Positions 12,084-24,402 of a stretch of 64,000 bases of DNA are shown here, piece after piece (the first letter of the stretch is position 1; each line of letters starts with the position of its first letter). Made by a program: the position numbers and the translations under genes. The notes under the pieces are model-generated. The model ran no database searches, was not told the origin of the DNA, and saw nothing but the letters and a program-made list of their open reading frames with translations. The stretch comes from Cryptomeria japonica (taxonomy: Eukaryota > Streptophyta > Pinopsida > Cupressales > Cupressaceae), in NCBI RefSeq assembly GCF_030272615.1, contig NC_081413.1, forward strand, positions 156,989,849 to 157,053,848, in the 5' to 3' direction.

Positions 12084-12716
12084 CTTACACATTAATTCTG
12101 AATTCTCATTATTAGATCTGATTAAGTGTAATTTGAATTTCAAATTTTTATTTCCAAGTTTGATCTATTTGCAAATTTTAGAGGTTAATTGCATTGAAAC
12201 CCTAATTTTTCATTTTGTGAACATTAAGCTTGTGAAGTGCAAAATTTTGATTCCTTGTTTCAGATCTAGTTTTTATTTCAAAATTGCAATTCAAATCTAC
12301 CTTTTTATTCTAAAAATTCAGTGGTTAAACAACAAAACCCTAATTTTTAAAATCCTTTTATTTTCGACCTTTGACTGTCGATTTGTCTGATCTACACATC
12401 TCCAAATCAGATTTTTTTTGGATTCAACAATAAAATCATAATATCTATCATCCTTGAAAATTTTGAAAAAAATTGATTGGACCGTGTGCACTTTCAACAC
12501 GGTCCCTAGCTTTTTTCCCGAAAATTTGGGAGACAGAATTGACTATATTTTTCTGCTTAAATCCAGAGAATTGGTGTACTTTATCAATTTTAATACCTCC
12601 TAAGGTTGAGGACAAATTCAAATTTCATCAAATTCAAAATTTTAATTAATTTTCATAAAAAGATCCTAATTTTAGATCTTTTCCAACAAATTAAGATTTT
12701 CATTAAGAGACTTTCA

Positions 12717-14129
12717 ATGGCAATTAATAAATTGGATTTACTTGCTCTTTCGCATATGATCACATTGTTTTTTGCATATATTTACTACAATCATGTGTCA
12801 GATAAGAGTTTCTTTCATTTCATGTTGCTTCTCTTTATTCATAGCACTTGGTCATATTGTGTTGTTATGATTTCCAAATTATTTTGTTTTCAATTGGATC
12901 TTAAAGCTTTCATATATCATTTATGTTGCATTATGGTGATGTTGTTAACAAAATGCATTTCCTATGTTAATCACCTTAAGGCTTTTGTAGATCCTAAACC
13001 TAAAGATCCTAACCCTTTTACCTCTCGTAGGGTATCTTATGTGGATGATATGAGACCTAATGCTTTAAACAATGCTCTCTTTAAACAAGTGCAAGCATTG
13101 GAAAGTGACAAGGACCCATCTTCTTCTACACATACCCTTGAGTAAGGGGGGAAAAATCAAAACATTAACATTCTTACATCTTTAGATCCTCCATATTCTC
13201 CTAAGACCTATCTTCAACATCAAAGTATATGTAGGGAGGATGATGTCATGCATTTTATTCATTATCTTTCCTCTCACATAGAAATAACCAAAAATGGGCT
13301 TCTAGATGATGAAGATATTCATCCCCAATCCCCCACAAAGGATAAGCTTGATAAAGGAAAGGAGATTGTCATTTTACATGATACTCCTTCATCTACAAAT
13401 CCTTTTCTTCCCCCTTATACATCAGATTTCCAAGAAATTCATGATCTTATTCCTCCATCTAGTCAATTTCAACATTCTTGTAGTCGTGGCTTTCATATAA
13501 TCACAAAACAAGGTTTTATAGGACAAGGAATTGGGAAATTTGAGCAAGGAATTTGTGTCCCTATAAACCTTCCTACACACACTAGTACAAAAGGCCTAGG
13601 AAATGATGCTCCTCTTTCTATGGATGAACTCCTTAGGATCCAAAATTTTGAAAATTATCTTAAAAGACATCAAATCAAAAGATCCCACAAGATTGCTTCT
13701 TCTTCAAAACGTCTTTTCTGTTCATTTCATCAAACCCATGACCATAATGCTGATGATTTCCCTGATTTTCAAAAATCTATTCAAGATGGAATAAACAATG
13801 ACAAAATTAGAATTGTGGATGATAAACCTCCTTCTTCTACTAATTCTTCTCCTTTATGTCCTGACAATATCTATCATCCTAAAAGACTAGCTACACGAAT
13901 CTATTGGAAATTGAAATATGATAGGAACATTTCCTTTCCTCCTCAAAATAAAAACAAAAATCTTAAGCAAGTGAAAGGTATTGAATATTGCATTTTTCAT
14001 GATTCACATTCACATTCTCTTGGGAAATATTATGCTTTTAATAAATTTGTTCAAAAGACATATGACCTTGCACAAATTTCTCTTACAATAGATCTAGTTA
14101 TCTTCCTTAACATCAAAATAGTGCCTTAG
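12717..14129 (+). pseudogene. G1 gag-like ORF with hydrophobic N-terminus and G-patch-like motif
   Basis: A single frame of about 470 codons from Met 12717, broken by TAA at 13143-13145 and continuing in frame. Residues about 14-85 are strongly hydrophobic with three membrane-like stretches (for example MITLFFAYIYY and HFMLLLFIH). A basic/proline region follows. Near 13500 it reads GFIGQGIGKFEQGICVPI, which fits the G-patch consensus (Gly-rich, G-x-G-hydrophobic-G-K...GI..PI). Near 13720 is FCSFHQTHDHNADDF, and near 13990 YCIFHDSHSHSLGKYY; both resemble the C-x2-H-x3-H-x-H-x2-D-D-C motif of Ty3/gypsy gag with the last cysteine lost. The ORF is the only coding sequence of G1. The G-patch call is by pattern only. 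Confidence 0.6.
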
Positions 14130-16550
14130 CACTTCTTTTCTCTTCATGTTTCTCCTCACCCTTATCACATAAATAGTCAACTTAGTTGGGGGATTTTATC
14201 ATTTGTGGTGTTGTTGTTTCAACTTTACATACTTCGAGACAACAATATGAAGTTCATTTTTCCTCATTCTTTCTTGGTGCATTATACATTATTAGATCTC
14301 TTTTCTAGCATAAGAATCATTCCTATATGAGCATATAATTGTTCTTGGGTTTTTATCTTTGCTAAAGAGTAGTTTCTTTAATGAGTAGTGCTCTTTTTCT
14401 CTTTCCTTCATTCTCTTGAAAACTTACTTCTTCTATGGTCTCGATTATTAGCAAGCAAGATATGCCCCTTGTCATGGAATGATCTCTTGAGAAGTATGTA
14501 TCCCTTCCTTGTGAGGATTTGTTGAACTAGGAAGGCATATCATTTGCCAATACTCACCATTAGAAGATGTGTAATATTTCTCTTTGTCTTCCTCACTTGG
14601 GGGGCAGGTATTTTCCCTCCTTTTTCTCATGTATCACTGTTTCCTTTAGGGGCTGCATTTTTCATATGTGATTATCATTTCTTACAATGGTATGTTTTTA
14701 TGATTAATCCACCTTGGGGAATATGTGATTCTTTTCTCTCTTTCTTTCAAAGATTACCACTTCTTGAGACATGTATTTTACATATACTAATGTCTTTCCT
14801 TCCATGCATTCATGAAAGTACATTGTGCATTTGCTTATGTTTAATCTCTCTCTAGAATATTGTGTAAGCTCTTCTCATTGTCCCTACACTTGGGGGGCAA
14901 TTATTTCTCTCTCTCTCTCTCTCTCTCTAAGGATCCAATCTTTCCTATGTTGTGGATAGTGTGAGTTTAATTATGTGATGTCCTTCCTTGTGTGGAATTA
15001 TTGTTGTTCACTCAAGGGTTCTCTCTTATACAAGAGGTGTAAGTCCTTGACTACAATCTCTTTCACACTTGGTAATATACATCTATAATAAATTCACCTA
15101 TCCCCATTGGGTTAAAAAGTGAGTCATCCTTCATCAAGAATCCCTTTCACCTAGCAATAGGAGAAAGGATTGCATTCTTCTTCTCTTCTACGCTTCATTC
15201 TAGAAGATGTTATATTTTTCTAAGACAACTCCTCTTGGGGGTAGATGTCTTTTGAACAAGGATCTCTCCTCTTCCAAGGATCTCCTTTACACTTACAACA
15301 AGATATCTCTTTTCAACTATCTTATCCTAACTTGAAGAAGCATTCCCTCTCTTGCTTGGATTTATGACGTTGTTGCATAGTGGATATATTCTTTGTGATG
15401 AAGGTAGGTATCCTTGTTCTACTTTCCTTAAGATATCAACATCAACCTATGTTGACATCTTAAGGGGGGGGGGGGGGGCACCCACACCGCTCCTTTGTAC
15501 TGTACTTCTCTCATGCATTGTATAGTGGGTCATTCTTGGAACTAGAGCACAAACTCTTAGAGCGAGATGTCACCAGTTTTTCCTTGTATAGTGGATCATT
15601 CTCAGAACCAAAGCACTAACTCTTAGAGCCAAATGACGTTGTTTTTCTCTTGTACATTGGGTCATTCTCAGAACCAAAGCATAGACTCTTAGAGAAAGAT
15701 GTCATCATTTTTTCCTTGTATAGTGGGTCATTCTCGGAACCAGAGCATAAACTCTTAGAGCGAGATGATGCCACTTTTTCTCATGCAGGGTGATTATTCT
15801 TAGAACCAGAGCACAAAATCTTAGAGAGAGATGTTACGCCTTTCTTGACACTTGTACTATACATTCTATACAGGTTGTAGCATACTCGGGCATAGAATCC
15901 TATGAGGCACTTGGAACCTCACTTGCACACACACGTTCTTGAGGTTGGGTGGAACTAACGGTGTTCTCACTCTCCTCCCTTACATGGATCACCCAGACAG
16001 ACTCTGGGGGCTATATTTCAATGTCCTTCTCTCTATGGATCACCTAGTTTTAGGGGCGAGATGTCCATGGTTCCCTTTGTTCCCCTTTCTTCTCATGGAT
16101 CATCAAAGTATGTATTCATGTCCTCTCTCTTCTTCCTCTCATAAACCCATAGTTTTACTATTGATGGTTCATGGATGATGTCAGTTTTTCTCTTTTATGT
16201 GATTATGGGTGTTTATGTGATGGCATTTGTCTTTGTGTTTCAATTAGTTGTTGAGACATTTGGATATTAAGGTCTCTTTGGCTAGTTGGTTTATGGTCTT
16301 GTATCTTGTCTTCATTGTGTGTCTTTTGTGCTTTGTTTTGTTTTGTTTTGTTTTGTTTTGTGTGTCTTGTTTCTCTTTGTTTTGTGTGTTCTTGCATACG
16401 TTTGAGTGAGTTAAGATTCTAAGATTGGGGGCTTTTGTTCCTCAAGATTAGTGACATCTTATGCTCCTTGTGATCTTGCTCTACATCTTTCATCTTCATC
16501 TCTATTTATTCTACTTTGCCGATAGTATTGGCATAGGCCATACTCCCGTT
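14130..16550 (+). other. non-coding 3' part of G1
   Basis: T/C-rich sequence with no pol domain in any frame. It holds repeated TTGGGGG-type runs (14186, 14597, 14890, 15235), a G13-14 tract at about 15464-15478, CT-rich runs (about 14906-14930), a 66-bp tandem repeat, and a TTTTG repeat at about 16333-16360. Short ORFs here (for example 14544-14855) have no recognisable features. Confidence 0.7.
15520..15850 (+). repeat. 66-bp tandem repeat, five units, in G1
   Basis: Units start at about 15527, 15593, 15659, 15725 and 15788. Each has the order GGGTCATTCT, GGAACCAGAGC, ACTCTTAGAG, GAGATG. The first four are spaced exactly 66 bp and the last about 63. No open frame spans the array. Confidence 0.88.
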
Positions 16551-16565
16551 AAAGTGGGGGCTAAA
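16551..16565 (+). promoter_or_regulatory. polypurine tract of G1
   Basis: AAAGTGGGGGCTAAA lies directly before the 3' LTR. It resembles the other TTGGGGG runs of G1 but is the one at the LTR edge. Confidence 0.7.
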
Positions 16566-16905
16566 TTTAGTGTCATAAAATTGCAACCCTAGCAATTTTA
16601 ACCACATTTGAGGTCGTCACCTTTGTGATAGGATCTTCCTTCCTAATCGGGACTTCTCTCTGCATTTTTACCTTGATCCTCTCCTTGTTAAATCCCTAAG
16701 ATCACCTCAAGACCCTATCCAGACCCCAAGATAGGGAAGGAAAAGGGCATGGCACCCTTGTCCCCCCCTCTTAGGGTGGTCCCAAGATAGGTCCCTCCAG
16801 TCGTATCTGCATTTTGAGATTCCAAACTTCCCTGATGTTGGCATTTTTTGAATTGATCCTCTGAGGCATGTATAAAAGAGAGTTAGTCTTCTCATTTGTG
16901 GGGGG
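16566..16905 (+). repeat. 3' LTR of G1, first part
   Basis: Matches 10905-11240 of the 5' LTR, including the TATA box (16871-16878). The first base pair is TT instead of TG. The LTR stops at 16905 where TRG-B begins and resumes at 31395/31400. Confidence 0.88.
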
Positions 16906-18012
16906 TGATGGTCTGGAAAAGCACTGAGAGGGGGGGGGGGGTGAATCAGTGACACCAAAACAAGCACAACTTTAAACACTAACCGGTAGATGAACTTAAC
17001 TAAGAATTTGAATGAAATACATGCTATCCAAAATGAAATAACAACATCCACATAAAGTAGAACATCCACCATAACACAAGTGTTTATACATGGAAAACCC
17101 AAATAGGTAAAAACCACAGTGAGATGGAACTCACAAGTTAACTATCTACAGTAATAGAAAACTTACCGGTTAAGGTCTTACAAAGTGCTCTGCTAGGAGA
17201 GAATCTTGTTAGAGATCCCAAGATCTATTAGAAGATTATACCCTGTTAAGAGTAACCTTGCTGGAGGATTTTAGAATCCAAACTAATGGGTCACCTTGTG
17301 AGAGGATTTGTACAATGAAGCTTGTTAGAGCTTACCCAGTTAGGGGATTTGATTCTATTGTAATGATTAGAAAACAACAAGAAAGATTTGATCTGTTCTG
17401 AGTAGCACAATACTTGCTTGATCAGATCATTCTAAGTATATTCAACACTGCTCTTCATCTAAACACTTATATCACTCTTGAACAAAAGATTTCACTTTTT
17501 ATGCATATCAATATTCGCATAAATCTCCTCTTCTATATCAGTTCTCTCTTTTTAAATGATTCACTAAGATGTTTTTAAATAAAAAAAATCTTATGTCGGC
17601 CATAGGAACATAATTTCCTAGGTGCATTTTATCTAGACATAAAAACATAACTCATCACAAAAATGACCGCCAAACAAACGGTGCTAGTAACTCATCACAA
17701 AACTGGATACCGGTTAGAACAATCAATATCGGTTGGAACAAAATATGTGAACCATTGTCTTGGAATCTTCCGCTTGATCTTCATCTTCAACTTTATCTTC
17801 ATTTTGATGTCAATTTAATGTAACCACAGGTTATCTCTTAGGCACATACCGGTTGACACAAAGTACTAGTTAGAGATAGACCTTAAACATACCCGTTAAT
17901 AGTGTAAATCAATGAAGTTACACTGGTATTCAATGTAATCACATGTGTGTGTGAGAGTGTTTCATCAATGACAACAAGTGATGAATACATGATAATCATC
18001 ATCAAGCCAACA
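16906..18012 (-). repeat. 3' LTR of TRG-B
   Basis: An 1107-bp LTR with ends TG...CA, matching 30269-31394 along its length. The block near 16925-16945 (long G run, then GTGAATCAGTG) is the complement of the CTGATTCACCCC motif shared by related LTRs. Confidence 0.88.
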
Positions 18013-18025
18013 ATCTCCCCCTTTG
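18013..18025 (-). promoter_or_regulatory. polypurine tract of TRG-B
   Basis: The minus strand reads CAAAGGGGGAGAT before the LTR, identical to Copia-1 and TRG-D. Confidence 0.87.
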
Positions 18026-18084
18026 GCATTGATGGCAACACTTAAATTTTTTTTGAGTAATACAATACCGCTAAGTGTGCATAC

Positions 18085-18099
18085 ACAACACACACACAC

Positions 18100-18110
<11 letters not shown>
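18085..18110. repeat. CA/TA microsatellite, Copia-2 target site
   Basis: A short (CA)n then (TA)n run of TRG-B just left of Copia-2. Its continuation on the other side is the (TA)n run at 24408-24499. Confidence 0.8.

Positions 18111-18191
<81 letters not shown>
18111..18191. repeat. (TG)n(AG)n microsatellite grown from an LTR end
   Basis: About 12 TG units then about 28 AG units at the position of the TGTGAGA terminus of Copia-2. Confidence 0.85.
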
Positions 18192-18195
<4 letters not shown>

Positions 18196-18634
18196 GCCAA
18201 GATCAAGGACACATTGAAAAGTTTAAAAGAGAGACAAAAGAATGACAAGAAAAAATTGTATTCTCATCAATATGCAAATGATCAACTGGATTCACCAATA
18301 CAATGAATATAGGCTTGCTTATATAGGCAAGGCCGTATGGATGTATGAGCACACAATCATGACATGTGGCTCAATGAGAAACAAGGGTAGGTAAGAAATA
18401 CTAAGGGTAGGTAGGAAAAATAATATAATATTCCACAAGAGGTGGATGACACACCGAATGTGGAGTGTAACAACAAAATAAGACCACAAAAGGTGGAATT
18501 CCTCCTACAAGCTATATCCCTATGTGCCCACTTCCCTAAGTGTCTCAAATACAAACTACAAAGAGATGCATTATCCTAAGTTAACTTAAGTAAAGTGTAA
18601 TAATATCCATAATGAATATTTATTTACACCAACA
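18111..18634 (-). repeat. 3' LTR of Copia-2, with (TG)n(AG)n expansion
   Basis: From about 18190 to 18634 it matches 23958-24407. The right LTR begins TGTGAGATTTTT. Here the same start has become a long (TG)n followed by (AG)n before ATTTTGCC, so the LTR is 524 bp instead of 450. A TATATAAG box on the minus strand (18318-18325) is also present in the other LTR. Confidence 0.85.
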
Positions 18635-18644
18635 CCCCCCCTTA
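18635..18644 (-). promoter_or_regulatory. polypurine tract of Copia-2
   Basis: The minus strand reads TTAAGGGGGGG directly before TGTTGGTG of the LTR. Confidence 0.75.
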
Positions 18645-18949
18645 AGTGCAACTAAGGGGAATGAAGATTCAAGTCAACAATGCAAGATGGGTCTTGGCTA
18701 CTAGGCCATGATAGGTACCCATGTACAATATGCAAATGCAAGCAAAACTATGCAATGCAATCTCTCACAAATGGAGAAAGGGAGAAAACCCAGTGGGAAA
18801 AAACTCCCCCCCCAAAAGAGAGATGAATGTACAAAATAACTCTCAAAGAAGAAGGACAAAACCTCAAAGAGGAAAAACTCCCCCCATAAGAGAGGAAGGA
18901 GAAGTCAACTGAACCCCCCTAATGACACATCTCACACCCCCAAGAGAGC

Positions 18950-21900
18950 TCACAACTGCTGGAACTTACTCTTGGTGAAAGGTTTTGTGAATATGTCTGC
19001 AACCTGCTCCACTGTAGGACAATACTGCAAATCAATGACCGGCTCCTGAATCAACTCTCGGATATAGTGCATATGAATCTCGATGTGTTTGGTCCACTGG
19101 TGTTGGACCGGGTTCTTGGAGATTGCAATGGCACTTTGATTATCGCAATGTAGAACTATCAGTCGTGGAGTGGTGAACCCAAACTTGGTGAGAATATGCT
19201 GAAGCCAAATGGTCTCAGTCGTTGCACTAACAACTCCTTGATACTTAACCTCAGTCGAAGAGAGAGAAATAGCATGCTACTTCTTTCTTTGCCAACAAAT
19301 GGGGCCTAAACCAAGGTGAAAACTATAACCTAAATTAGACTTACGCTCATCGAGATCGCCAGCCCAATCGGAGTCTGTGTAACCAACCAAGCGAAGTCCT
19401 GTGCCTACTGCATAGTGAATCCCATAGTGATGTGTACCCTGGATGTAATGCAGGATGCGTTTGGCGGATTTCCAATGAAGCTTATGTGGTTCCTGCATGA
19501 AGCAGGAAACCATGCCAACCACAAATGAAATTTCAGGGCGTGTATGAGTCAAGTAGATGAGACTACCCACAAGCTGCCGATACAATGTGGTATCAACTAA
19601 TGGAGAAGAACACTGAGCCTCAAGCTTGACTCCTGAAATAAAGAGAGTCGGTGCAAGCTTACAATCAACCATATGAAAGCGTGCAAGTAGATCAAGAGCA
19701 TACTTGGGCTGCGATAGTGTAATCCCGGAAGGTGACTATGAAATCTCTATCCCGAGAAAGTAGTGCAAAAGACCCAAGTCAGTCATAGCAAATCTATCAT
19801 GCAAAGCAGATTTGACCCTGCTAATGATCAATGCGGTACTCCCTATAATGATCAAATCATCAACATAGAGCACATGTATCAAATGAGAGTCATCCTATTG
19901 CAAAATGTAGACATTCGGATCAGAATGACACCTGGTGAACCTTGCTGAGAGAAGAAAGGAATCCACCTTGGTTTACCAAGCCCTGGGGCTTGCTTAAGGC
20001 CATGGAGAGACTTCCTTAGTCTGCAAACCAAGGAAGTATCCTAGATGAAACCCTATGGCTACTCCATATAAATCTCCTCATTAAGATCCCCATGAAGAAA
20101 AGCACTCTTCACATCCATCTGATGTATAACCCAACCATGAGCTGCAGCAATAGCAAGTGTCAAGCGAATGGAGTTCATCTTGGCTAGCGGTGCAAAGGTC
20201 TCAGTATAGTCAACACCTGCAACCCTAGAGAAACCTTTCGCAACAAGCCGAGCCTTATACTTATCCACACTACCATCCACTGCAAACTTGGCTTGATAGA
20301 TCCACTGACATCGAACCATCTTTCTCCCCTCAGGGAGATGGACTAAATCCCATGTGTTGTTCCTCATCAAGGAACTATACTCTTCCTCCATAGCTTGGTC
20401 CCACTCAGGAACCCTTGATGCTTCCTGAAATGTCTGTGGATCAGAAGCGGTAGCAATGAATGCATGTGGAAGATCCTGATGTTGTGATCAAGTCCTCCGT
20501 GTATTTGAAGGATCCCCAACAAGAGAACCTGCAGACTCAAGTGTCTGTCGAGCCCAACGAGGTCTAGGGGAGGTGGAGAATGAAGCTCCTCAACTACAAG
20601 TGGACCCTATGGAGGTGTAACCCTATGAGTCAGAGTTGAAGGAGTCTCATCATCTAAATAACTAACATCACTATCCATAATGGAGGAAGGTGGAGGAGGT
20701 AGAGAGGCTAAGATAGGTGAGATTTCCTCAAAGTGAACACTCCTCTCAATGAACACCTCATGTTTCTTAGGATCCATCAATCTATATGCCTTAACACCCT
20801 CAGGATATCCAACAAATATGCAAGGTCAACTCTGAGGTTCCAATGCCTTGCATTTCTGCGGAGGAATGCAAGCCCATGCTGGACACCCAAAGACTCTGAA
20901 ATGTCTCACAATCGGTTTCCTACAAGCCCAAGCCTCAAAAGGAGTAATACCTTGCAAAGCTTTGTGATGAACCCAATTTTGGATGTGTGTAGCACAACTG
21001 ATAGCCTCTACCCAAAAGGCGGGATCAAGAGAACGTGCATGTATCATACAGCTAGCCATTTCTTTGAGAGTTCTATTCTTGCATTCTGCAACTCCGTTCT
21101 GCTATGGAGTGTATGCAATAGAATGCTGAAGATCAATCCCCTCAAATGTACAAAAATCCTCAAGTCTCTTGTTCACACATTCCCTTCCGTTATCTATGCG
21201 TAGAATCTTGACCACTTTCCCAAATTGCTTCTCCACACGAGTCTTGAAGTCCTGAAATCTCTCAAATACTTCACTCTTATGAATGAGAAAGTAGACCCAA
21301 GTGAAGCGGGAGTAGTCATCAATGAAGGTGAGGACATAGCGGGCCTTGCTAAATGAAGGTGATGGATATGGACCTGCTACATCGCTATGAACAAGTTGAA
21401 GAACTTCCAAAGCTCTCCAAGCTTTTCCCTTATCAAACTTCTCCTCGAGATGCTTGCCCATGGAACAACTTGAACATAGACCCTCTGAAAAAATGATTCG
21501 AGGTAGACCTATGACCATGTCTTTTGTGCTGAGCTGCTGAAGATAGCGGTAGTTGAGGTGACCAAACCGCTCATGCCATAGCTTACTTTCTGAATTTGAA
21601 TGAGTAAGCAAGGCCCTAGAAGGAGAACTTGGCACAAAGTGGGAGAATGAATAAAGCCTTGAGTTGTCATTGACTTATCCCACTGCTACCAAGGCATTAT
21701 CATCAAGTTCCTTTACTACAACTAAATCAGGTGTAAACTCAACTATTTTCCCATTCCCATAGTGAGTAATTTGGTAGATGGAGAGAAGGCTGGTAGACAA
21801 GTTAGGAACATAGAGAACATTCTCAAATGTTCCATCATCCATGTCAACTGAACCTTTCCCTTCAACCTCTACTTGTGTATCATAACCTATGTAAATGTGA

Positions 21901-22060
21901 GGTACCTTAGATGGATCCAATGAAGAAAACTGCTCTTTTGTAGAACCCATATGATAAGAGGCACCCGAGTCAAGTATCCACTACTGTGAAGAACCCGTTG
22001 TAGCCAAAAATGCTTGCCCTTTTCCCTTAGACTGTGAGGAAGAGGAAGGAGATGAATCCT
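18950..22060 (-). pseudogene. Copia-2 pol: protease, integrase, RT, RNase H (broken)
   Basis: Protease: WILDSGASYHMGS near 21970. GAG_pre-integrase: LWHERFGHLNYRYLQQL near 21575. Integrase: aspartates in VHSDVAGP and RIDNGREC, glutamate in NGVAECKN, with a TAG in place of the first glutamine of the TPQQNG motif (21102). RT: DNTWDLVHLPEG-type start near 20340, [13 protein letters not shown] near 20120, and LYVDDL intact at about 19880, although frameshifts lie between. RNase H: YTDSDWAGDLDERKS near 19370 and CDNQSAIAISKNP near 19150, ending ADIFTKPF then a stop at 18950. The active-site residues survive, so the element was disabled mainly by stops and frameshifts. Confidence 0.92.
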
Positions 22061-22974
22061 TATTTGTGTAGGCGGATGACAAGTTGATGTTGTTTTTCTT
22101 AAGAATATTTGTCAACTCATCAACTTGCTTGGTGTGGCATCAATGCTCATCATGACCATACTTCTTGCAATATGCACAAGTTGGTTTATCCTTCTTAGGT
22201 AGAGTCCCCTTCTTGGAAGAGGATGAAAAAATTCCTTGTGATAGATAGGATGATTGTCCTTTTTTCCTGCTGTGGCTTTGACTTGGATTGCTTCTTCTTC
22301 TTGTTGGAATCTTTGCCTTGATTCCCTTTACTCCCTTGATTAGCCACCAAAGCCTTGGACTTTGAAGACTTGAGAAGCCCCATATTCAAAAACTTAGATT
22401 GTTCCAATATCAACATTTCTATGAAAGCATCAAATGAAGGAATAATGTAGGAACTCCCCACTGTCAAACGATGAGTTTGGAAGCTAGACACAAATGCTGC
22501 ATATTCTGGTGCAAGCTTGTCCAACAAGTTGAATATCAACTGAGCATCCTTTTTGTCAATTTCAGAATCCTTAAGCTTTGCTCTTAGCTCATTTGCTTTG
22601 GTGACATAATCTTGGATTGTATCAAAACTCTTGGGATCCAAGTTGGTGAGCTCATTGTCAATCTTGTAACCTCTGATTTCATCAAATTGACCATACAATT
22701 TTTGAAACATATCCCAAGCATCTTTGATTGTAGTACACTTCTCAATATGAAAGATGAGGTCATCTGATACATACTTACGCAAAGTTCCAAGAGCCATGCA
22801 ATTCTTAGTGAGCCATTCTAATTGAGCATTAGGATCAGCCTTAGGATTAGGTGGTGCTGCTATTGTTCCATCTATGTAATGCGTGAGACCTTTTTCCATT
22901 AATTTGCTCCATACTTTAATTTTCTATGATGCATAATTACGTGGAGTTAAAGGTGGAAATTTATGAGGACTCAT
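22061..22974 (-). pseudogene. Copia-2 gag (broken)
   Basis: Start Met at 22974 (MSPHKFPPLT), chosen because the frame leads, through one TAG at about 22924, into MEKGLTHYIDGT. The body carries the UBN2-type gag pattern (WDMFQKLYGQ, then YVTKANELRAKL and LILEQSKF) and a lysine-rich tail. After a frameshift at about 22195-22260 comes a zinc knuckle CAYCKKYGHDEH-stop-C near 22160, in which a stop replaces the residue before the last cysteine. The length is usual for copia gag without a coiled coil, unlike Copia-1. Confidence 0.85.
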
Positions 22975-23945
22975 TGTAACAAAAATGAAAGAGCATAAGG
23001 AAAGAGAGGCAAAATGACATAAGACACCCCCCCGAATTCACTCAATCAAAGAACCCCCCCAAAAGTGATGATTTGGCACTTTATACTTAGTGCGTGTACA
23101 ATGAGCCACTTGCAAAAAATGGCAAAGTGGACTTCTGATTTCAATTTTACGATTGCCTCAATAAGGCCAAAAGAGACTCAAACTAATAGTGCAAGAGATC
23201 TAAACTAAGATCCAAGCAATTTACAAGTACCAAATAGGCCAAGTAAGACCAATATCTGAAAGTAGAATTTCCACTTAAAATATCTAAAATCTAATCATAG
23301 ATTATGAAAGTAGACAAAAAAACATGTACTTTAAAAAAAAATGGCACTTGAAAAGGAGGTCGTATGAGCTCAAACGAGGCCTTTGAAGTTGTAGAATTGA
23401 GGATTGGACAGGTACAACTGAGAGAATCTGAAAATTCCAAAACACTTGTGCATCAAAATCAGAAAATAACCACACCACTGCAAAGAGCATGAAACATTAG
23501 CCCAAATAAAAAAAATTTCACCCAAAAAGGAGCAAAATTGAGCAAGTTATGGGCCTCCAAGGTTGACCCAAAAATCCAAATTGCTCAATGGAGAGGGGTC
23601 TAAAAATTTCCAAAGAAAATGCTGACTGGGTGTTGACTGTGCACCACTGACTGGATAGAAAGTACAGATCCCAAAAAAATTTAAATATATTTTTTTTTTT
23701 GAAAAAAAATCCGAAAATTCCGCACCGTATCGCTTGAATTGTGCAAAAAATTTCCTCCACACCCAAAAATTCGATTTTCGCCAAAATAGGTTGAGTTTAT
23801 ACTCAATTTTTATGGAAATGGCCTCCCAGACGCAATGGTGAGGTCAAAAAATGCTCTAAGATGCCTCCAAAAAATGCAGTCCCTCAGATCTGAAAATAGA
23901 AGCCTTCCACGATGTCTCCAAAAACCAATCAATGAAGCCCCAATG

Positions 23946-23957
23946 GCTCTGATACCA
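23946..23957 (-). promoter_or_regulatory. primer-binding site of Copia-2
   Basis: The minus strand reads TGGTATCAGAGC directly after the LTR end TCTCACA. iMet type. Confidence 0.92.
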
Positions 23958-24402
23958 TGTGAGATTTTTCCAAGATCAAGGGCACAATGAAAAGTATAAA
24001 AGAGAGACAAAAGAATGACAAGAATAAATTGTATTCTCATCAATATGCAAATGATCAACTGGATTCACCAATACAATGAATATAGGCTTGCTTATATAGG
24101 CAAGGCCATATGGACGTACGAGTACACAATCATGACATGTGGCTCAATGCAAAACAAGGGTAGGTAAGAAATACTAGGGGTAGGTAGGAGAAATAATATA
24201 ATATTCCACAAGATTTGGATGACCCACAGAATATGGAGTATAATAGCAAAATAAGACCACAAAATGTGGAATTCCTCCTACAAGCTATATCCCTATGTGC
24301 ACACTTCCGTAAGTGTCTCAAATCCAAACTACGAAGAGATGCATTATCCTAAGTTAACTTAAGTAAAGTGTAATAATATCGATAATGAATATTTATTTAC
24401 AC

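Noticed and set aside
14544-14855. 103-codon plus-strand ORF as an envelope-like gene of G1
   Set aside because: Pyrimidine-rich sequence gives Phe/Leu/Ser codons by composition; no motif, and it spans two TTGGGGG-type contexts.
16203-16397. Minus-strand ORF with KQNKTKQNK
   Set aside because: Translation of a TTTTG repeat in non-coding G1 sequence.
18023-18306. ORFs with long (RE)n or (SL)n runs
   Set aside because: Translations of (TG)n(AG)n in the Copia-2 LTR end.
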